Assembly: GCA_026874595.1 (NCBI GenBank)
Contig: CM049315.1
Span: 61,317,389-61,381,388, forward strand
Origin: Sipunculus nudus
Taxonomy: Eukaryota > Annelida > Sipuncula > Golfingiida > Sipunculidae
DNA: 64,000 nucleotides
Reading direction: 5' to 3'
Under the pieces are notes generated by a model. The model searched no databases. It had not been told where the DNA came from and saw only the letters and a program-made list of their open reading frames with translations. The position numbers and the translations under genes are program-made. Numbering within the stretch: position 1 is the stretch's first letter; the number at the start of each line of letters is the position of its first letter. Shown piece after piece: positions 50,358 to 61,490 of the stretch.

Positions 50358-50639
50358 ACAAGGCCTACAGGCCTAATGCGAACCTGTGCAAAGTTTGGCA
50401 GTATGAATGGAGGTTTATTTTTAAAATTTAATATTGATCCTTTTAAGTCCTGCATATCTACCTTAGTCATAATGATTTCAGCAAAATGGACATTTTGCAA
50501 GTTTCAGACTAGGACATTTTAAAACTAGAATATGGGTAGTCGACAAGCGACTGTGTATCCGCAGAAATCAGAGTGATACAGCTGAAGTGAGGCAAAGATT
50601 AAGGGGCAAGGGTAATAAAATGAGGTGTGTTTCATATTA

Positions 50640-52450
50640 GCATGGATGTCTGCAGCGTAAACGTGAATGTAGGTGGTGCCACCTGTCATAAAATCGAGAA
50701 AATTGTCCAGCATGTATAAACCTGCAAAATTTCGGGTGAATAAGTCAAACCACTGCTGAGATATGAGCAATTTTATCCCAAGGCAGATGAACAGATGGAC
50801 ACTGTGCATAAATGGTTGCAGGTGGTGCCACCAGTTTTGCCCATGATGAAGAGCTATGTGAGATCTATACACATGCAAAATTTTGGCCCAATCGGTCAAA
50901 CGGTTCCAGAGATATGAGCTTGGATGTATGCACAGTAAATGTGACTGTAGGTGGTGCCACCTGTCATAAAATCGGGAAAACTGTCCAGGATGTATAAACC
51001 TGCAAAATATCAGGTCGATAAGTCAAACAACCACTGCTGAGATATGAGTGATTTTATCCCAAGGCAGATGAACAGATGGATGCTGTGCATAAATGGTTCC
51101 AGGTGGCGCCACCAGTTTTGCCTATGATGAAGGGCTATCTGAGATCTATACACATGCAAAATTTTGGCCAAATCGTTCAAATAATTCCTGAGATATGAGC
51201 TTGGATGTATGCACAGTAAATGTGAATGTAGGTGGCGCCACCTGTCATAAAATCGAGAAAACGGTCCAGGATGTATAAACCTGCAAATTATCAGGTCGAT
51301 AAGTCAAACAACCACTGCTGAGATATGAGTGATTTTATCCAAAGGCAGATGAACAGATGGATGCTGTGCATAAATGGTTCCAGGTGGCGCCACCAGTTTG
51401 CCTATGATGAAGGGCTATCTGAGATCTATACACATGCAAAATTTTGGCCAAATCGTTCAAACAATTCCCGAGATATGAGCTTGGATGTATGCACAGTAAA
51501 TGTGAATGTAGGTGGCGCCACCTGTCATAAAATCGAGAAAACTGTCCAGGATGTATAAACCTGCAAAATATCAGGTCGATAAGTCAAACAACCACTGCTG
51601 AGATATGAGTGATTTTATCCCAAGGCAGATGAACAGATGGGTGCTGTGCATATATGGTTCCAGGTGGCGCCACCAGTTTTGCCTATGATGAAGAGCTATG
51701 TGAGATCTTATACACATGCAAAATTTTGGCCCAATCGGTCAAACGGTTCCAGAGATATGAGCTTGGAAGTCTGCAGAGAAATCGTGAATGTAGGTGGCGC
51801 CACCTTTCAGAAAATCGAGAAAACTGCCCAGGATGTATAAACCTGCAAAATTTCAGGTGGATAAGTCAAACCACTGCTGAGATATGAGTGATTTTATCCA
51901 AAGGCAGATGAACAGATGGGTGCTGTGCATATATGGTTCCAGGTGGCGCCACCAGTTTTGCCTATGATGAAGGGCTATCTGAGATCTATACACATGCAAA
52001 GTTTTGGCCCAATCGGTCAAACGGTTCCAGAGATATGAGCTTGGATGTCTGCAGAGTAAACGTGAATGTAGTGGTGCCACCTGTCATAAAAATCAAGAAA
52101 GCTGTCCAGGATGTATAAACCTGCAAAATTTCAGGTGAATAAGTCAAACCACTGCTGAGATATAAGTGATATTATCCCAAGGCAGATGAATAGATGGACA
52201 CTGTGCAAAAATGGTTGCAGGTGGTGCCACCATTTTTAGTGTATATTATAAAGCTATCAAAGGGCTACATTTGTGCAAAACTTTTAGCCTGATTGGTCAA
52301 ACGGTTCCCAAGATATGCAGGTTTATGTGTGGAAACAGACGCACAAATGGACGCTGGGCAGCAAGGAAAGGTCAGAGGTCAACCAAAAATGAGGGCACAG
52401 CAGTTCATATGTGACTTGATGATAAACCTGATTCGCTTAAAATGCAAACC
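50640..52450 (+). repeat. Family III core array of about 281-bp dimers
   Basis: Roughly six dimers. Monomer A carries GTAGGTGGCGCCACCTGTCA, and monomer B carries CAGGTGGCGCCACCAGTTTT. Monomer-B palindromes lie near 50820, 51101, 51382, 51663, 51945 and 52220, a spacing of about 281 bp. Dimers between 51060 and 51940 are nearly identical, which points to recent unequal exchange. ORFs of 61-77 codons here are repeat translations. Confidence 0.85.
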
Positions 52451-52747
52451 AAGTTTTTTCAAACAGTTGAAAGATATAGTTCCAATAATCTGGGAATTCT
52501 GCATCTAAACATTGTGTCTAGACGTCTAGATACAGCGTCTAGACGTTCTAGACACATTGTCTAGACACCCCCCACCCCCCCCCACCCCCGAGCCAGGTCA
52601 GTTGCCATGGTGATGTCTGGACCCCACCTGTTTGTACTGAGTGACATCTTGACTTGGCTGCTGAAACTCAGTAAGTTTTCAAATCTGTTTTCAAATACAG
52701 AAAGCCTTTTTCAATTGGCTACAATGCTTTTTTAAAGCTGTATTTAC

Positions 52748-53654
52748 TAGTGGTGGGCCGATCATCGAGTTTTATCGAAAGTCAGTCGGTTTGCTGCCAC
52801 TTTCAAGCGCTCGATTACTAAAGGCAACTCTGGATTACATCATTATCATAATTGTTTTCTTTCCAAAATGCCTTTTAGTATTAGGCAAAAATTATTCTTA
52901 CTTTTTTTACCACATTCCGCGCTTCATATAATGAGTCTGTGTTCCCAAATAACTTCGTATGTAACTGAGTATGACACATTAGATGCGAGAACGGAGGACT
53001 TATTAAACTTATTATCTGTGAACTCGCAGGGAGCAGCAGAATTGGTGGAGAGTTTTCTAACGAGATGTACATTGTACAAATATGGGCAGAAAGGCGTTAA
53101 ATTACTCCATAAATTCTCCAGGTCTATGCCAATTTTGCGAGATTCTCTTAGAAATAATCTATTCAACCGATGCTAGGGGCCGCTGTTTAGGTCGTCCTTA
53201 AAAAGTTCTTTGTTGGGGCTAACCCGGCCGGTCGGGTATTTGGATTTCAGCTGGAATTTTTTTTGGACTAGTCTGCATTTTTTTTGTTGGTATGATCTGC
53301 CCCAAGCGCACCTGGGCCCGTAAAATCTGCCTTCATGTGCTAGAAAAACAGCCCCTCTATAGGCCTAACATTCTTAGATGCTCTTAATTTCCATAATGAT
53401 AGATATTACCTGACGATGCCGATCGTTTAATGTGATCCTTAAAATTAGTCTATGTGTCTATATACTTGGAAGATTGTTACATAAGTGCACGAGAGGAGAA
53501 TACCTGCCGGGGATACGCAGGTACAGTTTCACATATAATTGCATATTTCTTTGATAAATTGCATATATTTGTCCGAACCAATTAATAATCGATCATCAGT
53601 CGGTTTGCTCAAACTGATGATCAATTATGAAAAAGGAACCGACTCCCACCACTA
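52748..53654 (+). mobile_element. Non-autonomous hAT element
   Basis: It has the terminal inverted repeat TAGTGGTGGG...CCCACCACTA and an exact 8-bp target duplication GTATTTAC (52740-52747 and 53655-53662). Uninterrupted relatives at 41235 and 61325 read TGTATTTACCCAATC and TGCATTTACCCAATC, confirming the empty site. An 8-bp duplication and this terminus are hallmarks of the hAT superfamily. TCAGTCGGTTTGCT occurs near both ends in the same orientation. No transposase is present; a 102-codon ORF lies inside. Confidence 0.88.
52868..53176 (+). pseudogene. ORF inside the hAT element; possible captured gene fragment
   Basis: 102 codons from an in-frame ATG to TAG. The part from about residue 23 onward has a protein-like composition unlike the surrounding AT-rich repeats: LDARTEDLLNLLSVNSQGAA, then ELVESFLTRC and a basic C-terminal tail. 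The pattern D.LL.LL...G...L...L resembles helices 4-5 of a CARD/death-fold domain, but this is only visual similarity. It has no similarity I can see to a hAT transposase. It may be the last exon of a host gene picked up by the element, or chance. Confidence 0.3.
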
Positions 53655-54366
53655 GTATTTACCCAATATATTCTTATAAAACTGGCGGAACCCTACCATA
53701 GAATAATTCTTGTAAAGTTTAAACCAATCAGCTTAACAGTTTCATCATAAATCAGTGTATAAGCTTGAAGAGTTTAAAACTATATTTTCGCTTGTAAAAA
53801 TCACACCAATGTAGGTGGTGCCACCAATACCTCAAAATCAGACATGACATATGTGACAAACATTGGTATAAAATTTGGTGTTTATACCTCTAGCTGTTTC
53901 TGAGATTTTAAGTTTAGTATGCTTTTTTGCACAAATGACTAAGTTCAACTTCCTGTGACTCGGCCAAAAATCTCCGAACTGGAATCATTCGAACAAACTT
54001 GAGAGAGATTGTTCCAAGAAACATTTCTGTGAAATATTGGACAATTTGGCTGGACAGTTTCGGAGAAGAAGATTTTCAAAGGTTTTTCAGCTTTTTCTCT
54101 ATAAAATCTAAATTAATGCAGATACCCAATAATAAGCTCCAGGGCACCAAGTTTCACATGTGACTAATTCTTACATGTAATTTGGAGCTGCTAGCTCCCA
54201 CGGTTTCTGACTTACAGCAATGGACGGCGGAAATCCAGCCCTGGATGACGGACGGACGACACTGCCCTATCGCATAAGCTCACAGGTTCGCTAAAAATGT
54301 CTAACCTGGAGGGGGGGGGGGGGTTTGGAGCAATGTTAAATACACTCCCTAACTCATGGTACTCAC

Positions 54367-54566
54367 TCAGGGAAGTTTCTGCATTGTTTGATTTTGTCTC
54401 TGTCTTGCTTTGGTTCATCTGCAGCTTGGTTTTGTTTCAACTGCAGCAGACCCTGACTCTGTGGTGACCTGACATGGATCAGCGAAGAGTTGTAGATTTC
54501 TGAAGCACTTCTGGCACTTGGAGAAGTACAGGGCGTTGATTCAGATGAGGAAGGTATCGAGGAGTT
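54367..54566 (-). CDS. TBC1D1/TBC1D4-like: TBC1D1/TBC1D4-like Rab-GAP, serine-rich linker exon
   Basis: A 200-nt exon with the acceptor TTGTGTTCCTTGCAG and the donor CCTGA|GTGAGT. It starts in phase 0 (AAC) and ends with 2 nt, which exon 45313 completes with 1 nt to Glu: ...KQCRNFP-E-DEEDKK. The 66 full codons begin NSSIPSSSESTPCTSPSARS, a low-complexity Ser/Thr/Pro stretch, and pass into a Gln/Lys/Asp-rich segment (QLKQNQAADEPKQDRDKIKQ). No domain is expected here; in TBC1D1/TBC1D4 the equivalent region is the poorly conserved phosphorylated linker. On its own it would not identify the gene; the call rests on exact phase with the two conserved exons. The intron to the next exon is about 9.05 kb and filled with repeats. 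A G-run lies only about 45 bp past the donor. Confidence 0.78.
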
Positions 54567-54570
54567 CTGC

Positions 54571-55064
54571 AAGGAACACAAGGCAGCACATACAATTATA
54601 AAAGGCAGCATATACAATTATAATCACAGCAGTCTAATTGAAAAGAGGAACACAAGGCAGCATATACAATTATAATCACAGCAGGTCAAATTAAACAGAG
54701 GAACACAAGGCAGCATATACAATTATAATCACAGCAGGTCAAATTAAACAGAGGAACACAAGGCAGCACATACAATTATAGATTAATCACTGCAGGTCAA
54801 ATTAAACAGAGGAACACAAGGCAGCACATACCATTATAAATTAATCACAGCAGTCTAATTGAAAAGAGGAACACAAGGCAGCACATACAATTATAATCAC
54901 AGCAGGTCAAATTAAACAGAGGAACACAAGGCAGCACATACAATTATAGATTAATCACAGCAGGTCAAATTAAACAGAGGAACACAAGGCAGCACATACA
55001 ATTACAGATTAATCACAGCAGGTCAAATTAAACAGAGGAACACAAGGCAGCACATACCATTATA
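54571..55064. repeat. 53-57-bp minisatellite at the exon acceptor, first block
   Basis: About nine copies of a unit containing GAGGAACACAAGGCAGCACA, TACAATTATAATCACAGCAG and GTCAAATTAAACA. The leftmost unit runs into the acceptor of exon 54566: the exon-proximal version reads GCAAGGAACACAAGGCAG. On the minus strand every unit therefore carries a copy of the pyrimidine tract CTTGTGTTCCTC without the CAG. Confidence 0.85.
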
Positions 55065-57316
55065 TAAACTAGATGTGGTCGGACAATGATCCTTAGAGGG
55101 CCCCGGGTTTCTGCTAGAGCTGGACTAGTTTACATGTGGGTGAAAAATTAAGTTAAATTTGAAAAATACCACAAACAGAAACAAGTTTTTATCAATATAC
55201 ATGAGGGAAAAAATCATACTGGATTAAAGAAGATATGTCTGAAACAAGAGACCCAGGGGTCTAATGTTCACTCTGTGAATTACTGTGCATATTGGCAGGT
55301 GATTAAAAAAAATGTTTCAGAAAGATCAGTCCAAGAGTCTCAGTGGTGACTCTGTTTTGGCAGATTATAACAAATAAATACTTAATGACATATTATGGAT
55401 AAAAGCGGAATAGACCATTACAGCCTGCTGAAAGTAGCTAAACACAGGTAGCGCCACCTGCAGGTTAAAATCATTAAGCAGTCACATGATCAATATTCCT
55501 GTGAAATTTGAAACAGAAGGCTGCAGCAGTTCCTAAGATATTTGGTAACAGACAATACATCATGTATGGAAACACATCAAGTTGTTAAATTTTGCGCTCG
55601 ACAAAATTTGAAGTTCCGTAGAGACACCATCTTGAGAATGACTTGACTGAATTTATACTCAAATTATTCCCCTTCCTCTAAGGAACTGTTGACTATGATA
55701 TGTAGGTCAAAATATTAATACTTTGTGACTTATCTTGTAAGAAGTGGAAAAGACCATTTCGTTCCGCAGAAAGTAGGTCACCAAAGGTAGCCCCACCTGG
55801 AGGTCAAAATCATTTAGCAGTCACATGATCAATATTCCTGTGGAATTTGAAATTGAAGGCTGCAGCAGTTCCTAAGATATTTGGTAACAAACAATACATC
55901 ATGTATGGAAACACATCAAGTTGTCAAATTTTGCAATTGTCACAATTTGAAGTTCCATAGATATGCCATCTTGAAAATGACTTGACTGAATTTATACTCA
56001 AATTATTATTTCCCTTCCTCCTAGTAACTGTTGACTATGATATGAAGGCCAAAATATTAATACTTTATGACTTTATTTCAGAAGAAGTGGAAAAGACCAT
56101 TTCATCCCGCAGAAAGTAGGTCAACACAGGTGGCCCCACCTGGAGGTCAAAATCATTTGGCAATCATATAATTAATATTCCTGTGAAATTTGAAACTGAA
56201 GGCTGCAGCAGTTCCTAAAATATTTAGTAACAGACAATACATCCTGTATGGAAACACATCAAGTTGTCATATTTTGCAATCGACATGATTTGAAGTTCCG
56301 TAGAGACGCCATCTTGAAAATGACCTGACTGAATTTACACACAAAGTATTCCCCTTCTTCTAAGGAACTGTTGACTATGATATGAAGGCCAAAATATTAA
56401 TACTTTATGACTTATCTTGGAAGAAGTGGAAAAGACATTTCGTCCCGCAGAAAGTAGGTCAACATAGGTGGCGCCACCAAAAGCTTATTTTTGCATGTCC
56501 ATCCCATGATCATTAATTCTACAAAGTTTCATGAAGGTAGCTGCTGTGGCTGTTGAGATATTTGGTAACAGACGGTGGACAGTGGACAGTGGACGGCGGA
56601 CGCTGCGCCATGGTATAAGTTCACAGAGTGAACTAATAATGTGTGCAATAGAAAATCACCAAATGTAGTCTGTTAGCCATATTTGATTTTGAGCAAGTCT
56701 GTAATTCAATAGGTCTGGAGCCCTCATATGGACCAATGATCCCTGTAAATTTGGATAAGCTGAAGTATGTTGTTGTTCAGTTATCAGGCATGAAAGAAAA
56801 CCAGCAATTTGGCAGTGGTGGCCATATTGAAATTCCAACAGGTCCGTAATTTAAAAGGTCTGGAGCCCTTACAGGTACCAATCATCCCTGTGAATTTGGG
56901 AAAGCTGCAGGAGGTGGTTGTTGAGTTATGGTGTGCAAAAGAAAATCAGCGATTGGGCTGTGGCAGCCATATTTGAATTCCGACAAGTCTGTAATTCGAT
57001 AGGTCTGGAGCCCTCATAGGTACCAATCATCCCTGTGAATTTGGGAAAGCTGCAGTAGGTTGTTGTTGAGTAATCGCACACAAAAGAAATCAGCGATCGG
57101 GCCGTGGAGGTCATATTGGAATTCAGACAGGTCTGTTATTCAATTGGTTTGGAGCCCTCATAGGTACCAATCATCCCTGTGAATTTGGGAAAGCTGCAGA
57201 ATGTTGTTGTTGAGTTATCACGTGCGAAAGAAAGTGTCACTGACGGAAGGACGAATGGACAGAAGGACGGACTGACCGGTGATCACTATAGGGCACCGCT
57301 TGTCAAGCAGGGCCCT
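55065..57316 (+). repeat. Family V Helentron-like element inserted in the minisatellite
   Basis: Splits the minisatellite at ACCATTATA|AATTAATC. An intact unit at 54832 reads ACCATTATAAATTAATC, so the insertion made no target duplication and lies between A and A (T and T on the other strand), as reported for Helentron-type elements. The 5' region has TTAGAGGGCCC and the 3' end GGGCCCT-AA, inverted complements apart from one base; a small hairpin GCTTGTCAAGC precedes the end. The right third is four units of about 150 bp (56640-57230). A Family IV element lies inside. Confidence 0.65.
55244..56637 (+). repeat. Family IV Helentron-like element nested in Family V
   Basis: The 5' end is ACAAGAGACCCAGGGGTCTA (hairpin GACCC-AG-GGGTC), then GTTCACTCTGTGAA. 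The 3' end is TATAAGTTCACAGAGTGAAC plus TAATAA. The two ends are inverted complements and the 3' one also folds on itself. The core is three units of about 345 bp (about 55395-56450) with 'ggctgcagcagttcctaagatatttggtaac'. GGTGGCGCCACC occurs at 56468 and a GGACAGTGGACAGT microsatellite just before the 3' end. Confidence 0.65.
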
Positions 57317-58048
57317 AATTAATCACAGCAGTCTAATTGAAAAGAGGAACACAAGGCAGCACATACAATTATAATCACAGCAGGTCAAATTAAACAGAGG
57401 AACACAAGGCAACACATACAATTATAATATCAGTGGGTCAAATTAAACAGAGGAACACAAGGCAGCATATACAATTATAATCACTACGGGTCAAATTAAA
57501 CAGAGGAACACATGGCAGCATATACCATTATAAATTAATCACAGCAGTCTAATTGAAAAGAGGAACACGAGGCAGCACATACAATTATAATTACAGCAGG
57601 TCAAATTAAACAGAGGAACACAAGGCAGCACATACAATTATAGATTAATCACAGCAGGTCAAATTAAACAGAGGAACACAAGGCAGCACATACAATTACA
57701 GATTAATCACAGCAGGTCAAATTAAACAGAGGAACGCAAGGCAGCACATACAATTATAATCACAGTGGGTCAAATTAAACAGAGGAACACAAGGCAGCAC
57801 AAACATTTATAATCACTACAGGTCAAATTAAACAGAGGAACACAAGGCAGCATATACCATTAAAAATTAATCACAGCAGTCTAATTGAAAAGAGGAACAC
57901 AAGGCAGCACATGCAATTATAATCACAGCAGGTCAAATTGAAAAGAGGAACACAAGGCAGCACATACAATTATAATCACAGCGGGTCAAATTAAACAGAG
58001 GAACACAAGGCAGCACATACAATTATAATCACAGCAGGTCTAATAAAA
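57317..58048. repeat. 53-57-bp minisatellite, second block
   Basis: About 13 copies continuing the array interrupted at 55064. Versions with and without the extra GATTA alternate in blocks, suggesting higher-order duplications. Confidence 0.85.
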
Positions 58049-58074
58049 TGGAAAACTGCATCTTTGAAGGTTTC

Positions 58075-58684
58075 AACAAGTGACCCATGGGTCATGATGC
58101 TCAGCTGACTAGGAAGAGATTCACAAAATGAATTTATCATCTGAATGCCTAATTTTGAAGGTGGTATCCTTATTCAACTGTAGCAATGAAAGTTCTTTAA
58201 AATCAACCAAAAGAAAAGTTTCATGATAATATTTCCAGTCATTCCCATGAAATTTAGCCCTTTTGCATGCAGTCAACTGACCTAAAAAAGACCATGCACA
58301 TTTTTTTAAGGACATCCCTGGATGTCAAGACAGAAGATTCTAGGACCAACAGTGATGTGTTGCCCAGTCTGACTGTCTAGGTGCTTAAAATATTTCTTGC
58401 AGAGAGTTTATCTGTCTGATTTATGTACAGACAATGACAAACTTGGTAAAGATATAAGCAGATGTTAACATTCAGACTTCAGAAGAACTTACAGACTGAG
58501 CTGCAAATACATTCAGAGTAAAGGTAAAACTACAATTCCTTTTATCTTGGTGCGGCTGTGGCATGGTCACAGTTGCGGATAGAGTTGAACATATGGTATT
58601 ATGAAGGACAGATTCCTTTTATGTGGTTGTGGTATGTATACCACCTGTCATCTGACAAAATGTTTTGTCAGATCATGTAGGAAC
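58075..58684 (+). repeat. Family I 5' part, truncated
   Basis: The 5' end is ACAAGTGACCCATGGGTCAT then GATGCTCAGCTGAC. The body diverges after about 100 bp and is single-copy to 58684. No 3' hairpin belongs to it. Confidence 0.45.
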
Positions 58685-59246
58685 CCATTCAACAAACTAG
58701 TGGCCCATGGGCCATGAAGCTCCGCTGAATTAAAGGAACCTTGAACAATGAGCAAAATGACTGCCAGAGTGCAAAAAAATAATGAATTTTGTGAATAGTC
58801 CTTAGAAATGGGTTACAGTGAGCTTTCTGACTAATGACTACTTCATTTCAAGGTCTCATAAAAAGGAAAAAAAAGTGTAAAAATTTTAAAAAATACAGGT
58901 AGTGCTTCCAGTCTGTAGGAACTGATGAAACACTCCATGATTAATATGTATCCATAGAATTATGGCTATCAAGGCATTAGTTATTCAGATACTGGAGCTT
59001 TTGTTTCAAAATTTTGATTATTCTTGGGTGTACTTAAGAGCCCTATAGCTTGGAGAATATGGGTAACAGAGACCAAATTTCAGGTTTCCAAGGAGATTTT
59101 TCATGGACCTCCCTGGATGTCGAGTTAGAATATTCTAGGTTCAGCGGTTACGATTTGTGCCCTGTGAACGGACAACCAGAGGACCGGAAGGACGACGGAC
59201 AAAGAGTCATCACTATAGCTCAGATGACTTTCAGTCAGGTGAGCTA
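58685..59246 (+). repeat. Family I element, short variant
   Basis: Starts ACTAGTGGCCCATGGGCCAT then GAAGCTCCGCTGA. The palindrome has changed on both sides (GGCCCATGGGCC instead of GACCCATGGGTC) and so is preserved. One core unit follows, then a GACGGAC microsatellite and the hairpin TAGCTCAGATGACT..AGTCAGGTGAGCTA (59217-59246). A Family II 5' end starts at the next base. Confidence 0.6.
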
Positions 59247-59400
59247 AACAAGGCCTACAGGCCTAATGCGAACCTGTGCAAAGTTTTGGAGTATGAATGG
59301 AGATTTACTTTTAAAATTTAATATTGATCCTCTTTATGTCCGGCACTTCTACATTAGTCATTATGATTTCAGCAAAGTTTCGGACTAGGACATTTTAAAA

Positions 59401-60749
59401 CTAGAATATGGGTAGTCGACAAGCGACTACGTGTATCCGCCAAAATAAGAGTGGGACATGTGAAGTGAGGCATGGATTGAGTGGCAAGAGGAAATAGAGT
59501 GAGGTGTGTTGCATATCAGCATGGATGTCTGCAGCTGAAATGTGTATGTAGGTTGCGCCACCTACCACAAAATCCAGAAAACTGTCCAAGTTGTATACAT
59601 ATGCAAAATTTTTGGCAGGTAAGTCAAACCACTACTTGTATGTGAGTGATTTTATCCCACAGCAGACAAACATAAGGATGCTGTGCAAAAATGGTGGCAT
59701 GTGGCGTCACCAATCTTGTGTATGATTAAGAGCTATGGAAGATCTATACATATGCGAAATTTCAGGGGGATGTGTCGAACAAGTCCTGAGATAAAATCCT
59801 GGATGTCTGCAGCATAAACATAAATGTAGGTGGCGCCACCTGCCAAAAAGTTGAGAAAGCTGTACAAGTTGTATATATATGCAAAATTTTAGGTAGATAA
59901 GTCAAACCACTACTGAGATATGAGTGATTTTAGCATACATCAGACAAACAGAGGGACGCTGTGCAATAATGGTTGCAGGTGGCGCCTCCAATTTTGTATA
60001 TGATAAAGAGCTATGCGAGTTCTATACACAAGCAAAATTTCAGGAGGATACAGCACACCAGTCCTGAGACATAAGCCTGGATATCTGCAGCGTAAACATA
60101 AATGTAGGTGGTGCCACCTGCCACAAATCCACAAAGCTATCCAAGATGTACAGACTTGCAAAATTCAGGCAGAAATGTCAAACCACTGCCGAGATATAAG
60201 TGATTTTATCCCATGGCAGATAAATGGACAGACGCTGTGCAAAAATGGTTGCAGGAGGTGCGACCAGTTTTGCATATGACAAAGAGCTATGTGAGATCTA
60301 TACAAAATTTTGGCCCAATCAGTCAGAGGGTTACTGAGATATGAGCTTGGATGTCTGCAGCGTTAACCTGAATGTAGGTGGCATAAAATCAAGAAAGCTA
60401 TCCAGGATGTATACACATGCAAAATTTCAGGTGGATAAGTCCAACAATTGCAGAGAATAATGAGTGAATTTATCCCAAGGAAGATGAACAGAAGGAGGCT
60501 GTACAAAAATGGTTGCAGGTGGCACCACCATTTTTAGTGTATGTTATAAAGTTAGCCTGATCGGTCAAATTGTTCCCGAGATATGTGGGTTTGTTTGTGG
60601 AAAAAAGATGCACAAATTGACGCTGGGCAGAGAGGAAAGGTCAGAGGTTCATAATCCTGAATTTCAAAATATTCTGCCCTGCGACTACGGTGGTTGCAGC
60701 TTCTGACTGAAAACATAGTATCCGCAAAACTTTGTTTTGGCGGATACAA
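59401..60749 (+). repeat. Family III element (copy 4), complete
   Basis: The 5' end is CTAGAATATGGGTAGTCGAC-AAGCGACTAC then GTATCCGCCAAAA. The 3' end is the hairpin GTATCCGCAAAAC..GTTTTGGCGGATAC at 60719-60747. Core dimers carry GGTGGCGCCACC at 59829 and variants at 59981 and 60109. Confidence 0.75.
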
Positions 60750-61490
60750 CTAGAATGTAACAGTCAGGATATTTCGGATATGTTCTTTTTGCCGGGGAGG
60801 ATTACTGGGACAGATGAACGGACAATTTGGTAGCATGGTTTTGGAGAAGATCATTTTTTAATGGTTTTTTAGCTTCTTCCCTATAATATCTAAGAAAATG
60901 CAGTTAGCAAAGAATTAAGCAAAATCCGATAGAATTTTTATAGATGACAAATTTTTTGCAAAAAATTTGGTGATCCTAGCTCCTGCCTGGACGACAGATG
61001 AAGGAAGACGGATGGCGCCACACCCTTGCATTATTGCTCACAGATTGGCTTTAAATGCAAACCAAGTTTTTTTAAAACAGTTGAAAGATATAGTTTGAAT
61101 AGTTCTTAACTGGGCATTCTGTGTCTAGAAGATGTGTCTACATGTCTAAACGATGTGTCTAGACACCAGACAGAGCCAGGTCAATTGCCATGGTGATGTC
61201 TGGACCCGACCTGGTTGAACTGAGTGACCTCTTGACTTGGCTGCTGAAACTCTGCATGTTGTCAAATCTGTTTTCAAACACAGAAAGCCTTTTTCAATTG
61301 GCTACACTGCTTTTATAAAGCTGCATTTACCCAATCTATTCTTATAAAACTAGTAGAACCCTACAATAGAATAATTCTTGTAAATTTTAAACCAATCAGC
61401 TTAACAGTTTCATCATAAAACAGTGTATAAGCCAGAAAAGTCTAAAATTACATTTTTGCTTGTAAAAAACAGATCAATGTAGGTGGAGCC

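Larger units (their letters stand above)
50358..54298 (+). repeat. Composite Family II + III element (copy B)
   Basis: The Family II 5' end is ACAAGGCCTACAGGCCTAAT with GCGAACCTGTGC. A Family III 5' end follows at about 50524 (ATGGGTAGTCGACAAGCGAC) with an expanded core array. After the array come the TCTAGAC cluster (52517-52567), a C-rich run, Family II interior and the Family II terminus CACAGGTTCGCTAAAA (54281-54297). The 5' GCGAACCTGTG and 3' CACAGGTTCGC are exact inverted complements. It is interrupted by a hAT element at 52748-53654. Confidence 0.7.

Noticed and set aside
50525-52118. Several 60-124-codon ORFs with shared peptides as a small gene family
   Set aside because: They are translations of the Family III core dimers in different frames and strands; the shared peptides follow the DNA repeat.
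54571-58048. CRISPR-like array (regular repeats)
   Set aside because: Units are directly contiguous without variable spacers, in a eukaryotic intron.
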